Positions 42,550-43,055 of a stretch of DNA of 43,055 nt are shown piece after piece. The position numbers were made by a program, and so were the translations under genes. The stretch lies in contig NZ_JYNL01000039.1 of the NCBI RefSeq assembly GCF_001044235.1, positions 1-43,055 on the forward strand, given 5' to 3'. This stretch comes from Mycolicibacterium chlorophenolicum (GTDB lineage: Bacteria > Actinomycetota > Actinomycetes > Mycobacteriales > Mycobacteriaceae). The notes below the pieces were generated by a model that was not told the origin of the DNA, made no database searches, and was given only the letters and a program-made list of their open reading frames with translations. The number at the start of each line of letters is the position of its first letter. Position 1 is the stretch's first letter.

Positions 42550-43055
42550 TCGAGGGCGCGTACCGAGTGTTCGTCGGCTATGTCGGCGAGCGAGTCATTC
42601 GACGCACGTCAGCGAAGCGTCGCCCGCCTTGCGTGAAGGATGGATTCCGGAGCGTTCGCGTCTGTTGATCTGCTGCATCGAGCGGTGAGCTTCAGGGGGA
42701 TGTTGCTCGGGTTTGGTGAGCCTCAAGCGGGTGGGCTGCGGTGGCGGTTGCGAAGTGGCTGCGAACAATGCACTTCATCGACCAAGAGGCGTCACGTCTG
42801 ACGCAAGAATCGTGATGGCCACGCGTGCTCGCTTGAGCCTTGTCGACTTGTTGTCGACTCCGCTCGGCCTTCGCCGTGAGCAAAGCGACGGCCGAGTCGG
42901 TCAGCACCGTTGGTCGCGGAGTCTGAGCTCACGGACCTCTCGCCTTCTAGATGTACTGCCCAGAGAGGTTGGTCGAGAAAGTGTGACGACGCGCTGTAGC
43001 GGTCGTTGATGGGAGAAGGTCCCCTGTCGTGGAGTGGAGCTGCTACCACTTCACT
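42550..43055. other. window end, no recognised gene
   Basis: Open frames occur on both strands, but none shows a domain, signal peptide or convincing ribosome site. Confidence 0.4.

Noticed and set aside
1..43055. CRISPR array, rRNA, tRNA, replication origin
   Set aside because: No spaced direct repeats, rRNA-like or complete tRNA-like sequence, and no rep/par genes were seen by eye.

Overview
The window is high-GC actinobacterial DNA, and the genes point to Mycobacterium. They include a Tat-exported MmcO-type multicopper oxidase, a RipC-like NlpC/P60 protein, an Rpf lysozyme-like protein, an L,D-transpeptidase with a mycobacterial-type Ig domain, an LGFP-repeat PGRP amidase and a CysA-type sulfurtransferase. 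No replication, conjugation, rRNA, tRNA or core housekeeping block was found. The left edge cuts an IS481-like transposase. The whole looks like accessory DNA (plasmid or genomic island) for metal, sulfur and envelope stress.

Layout. 1-0.8 kb: IS end and an alpha/beta hydrolase truncated by it. 0.8-3.3 kb: copper-type small proteins (DUF305 lipoprotein, DUF2933, DUF5676). 3.3-9.1 kb: a persulfide-detoxification locus laid out like staphylococcal cst. A CstR-like repressor, a TauE exporter and a rhodanese/DUF2892 protein lie on the minus strand. Divergent from them runs an operon of a CstB-like persulfide dioxygenase-rhodanese, thioredoxin, a Cys-rich small protein, a SHOCT protein, a cupredoxin and DUF302. 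The divergent promoter holds three ATACCC-N4-GGGTAT-type palindromes. 9.1-16.3 kb: PIG-L deacetylase, an ABC exporter pair, decayed membrane genes, an orphan NuoA-like fragment, and CcdA plus TlpA thiol-redox proteins. 16.5-23.4 kb: small metal-type proteins, then a heavily damaged CopC-CopD fusion, glutaredoxin, redoxin, M56 peptidase, CysA-type sulfurtransferase and DUF302 remnant. 23.5-30.1 kb: PGRP amidase, Lgt, L,D-transpeptidase, NlpC/P60 protein and a second DUF305 lipoprotein. 30.2-33.9 kb: histidine kinase, a response regulator with an in-frame stop, and a multicopper oxidase. 34-38.4 kb: a CPVC membrane protein, a thioredoxin, two M56 (BlaR-type) peptidases and a BlaI repressor. 38.4-43 kb: mostly unrecognised sequence, then divergent Rpf and polysaccharide deacetylase genes.

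The main observation is a repeated dyad, TAC[T/G]-N9-[A/C]GTA. It occurs with exact 9-nt spacing at eight places between 16.3 and 41.5 kb. Seven of these lie in front of, or between, TlpA-CcdA, a His-rich membrane-anchored protein, the sulfurtransferase, PGRP/Lgt, the L,D-transpeptidase, the CPVC/thioredoxin/M56 cluster, and Rpf/deacetylase. TAC...GTA half-sites are the kind bound by BlaI/MecI repressors, and a BlaI with two M56 sensor-type proteases is encoded in the same stretch. I infer a mobile BlaI-M56 regulon controlling peptidoglycan remodelling, lipoprotein maturation and extracytoplasmic thiol/copper chemistry. The left part has its own different palindrome family, probably CstR operators.

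Many genes between 2.8 and 23 kb carry single-base frameshifts, and three genes in the window carry in-frame stops. The envelope genes on the right are nearly all intact. I describe damaged genes as they would read after repair, and say where the break is. Whether the breaks are real decay or assembly error cannot be settled from the sequence alone.
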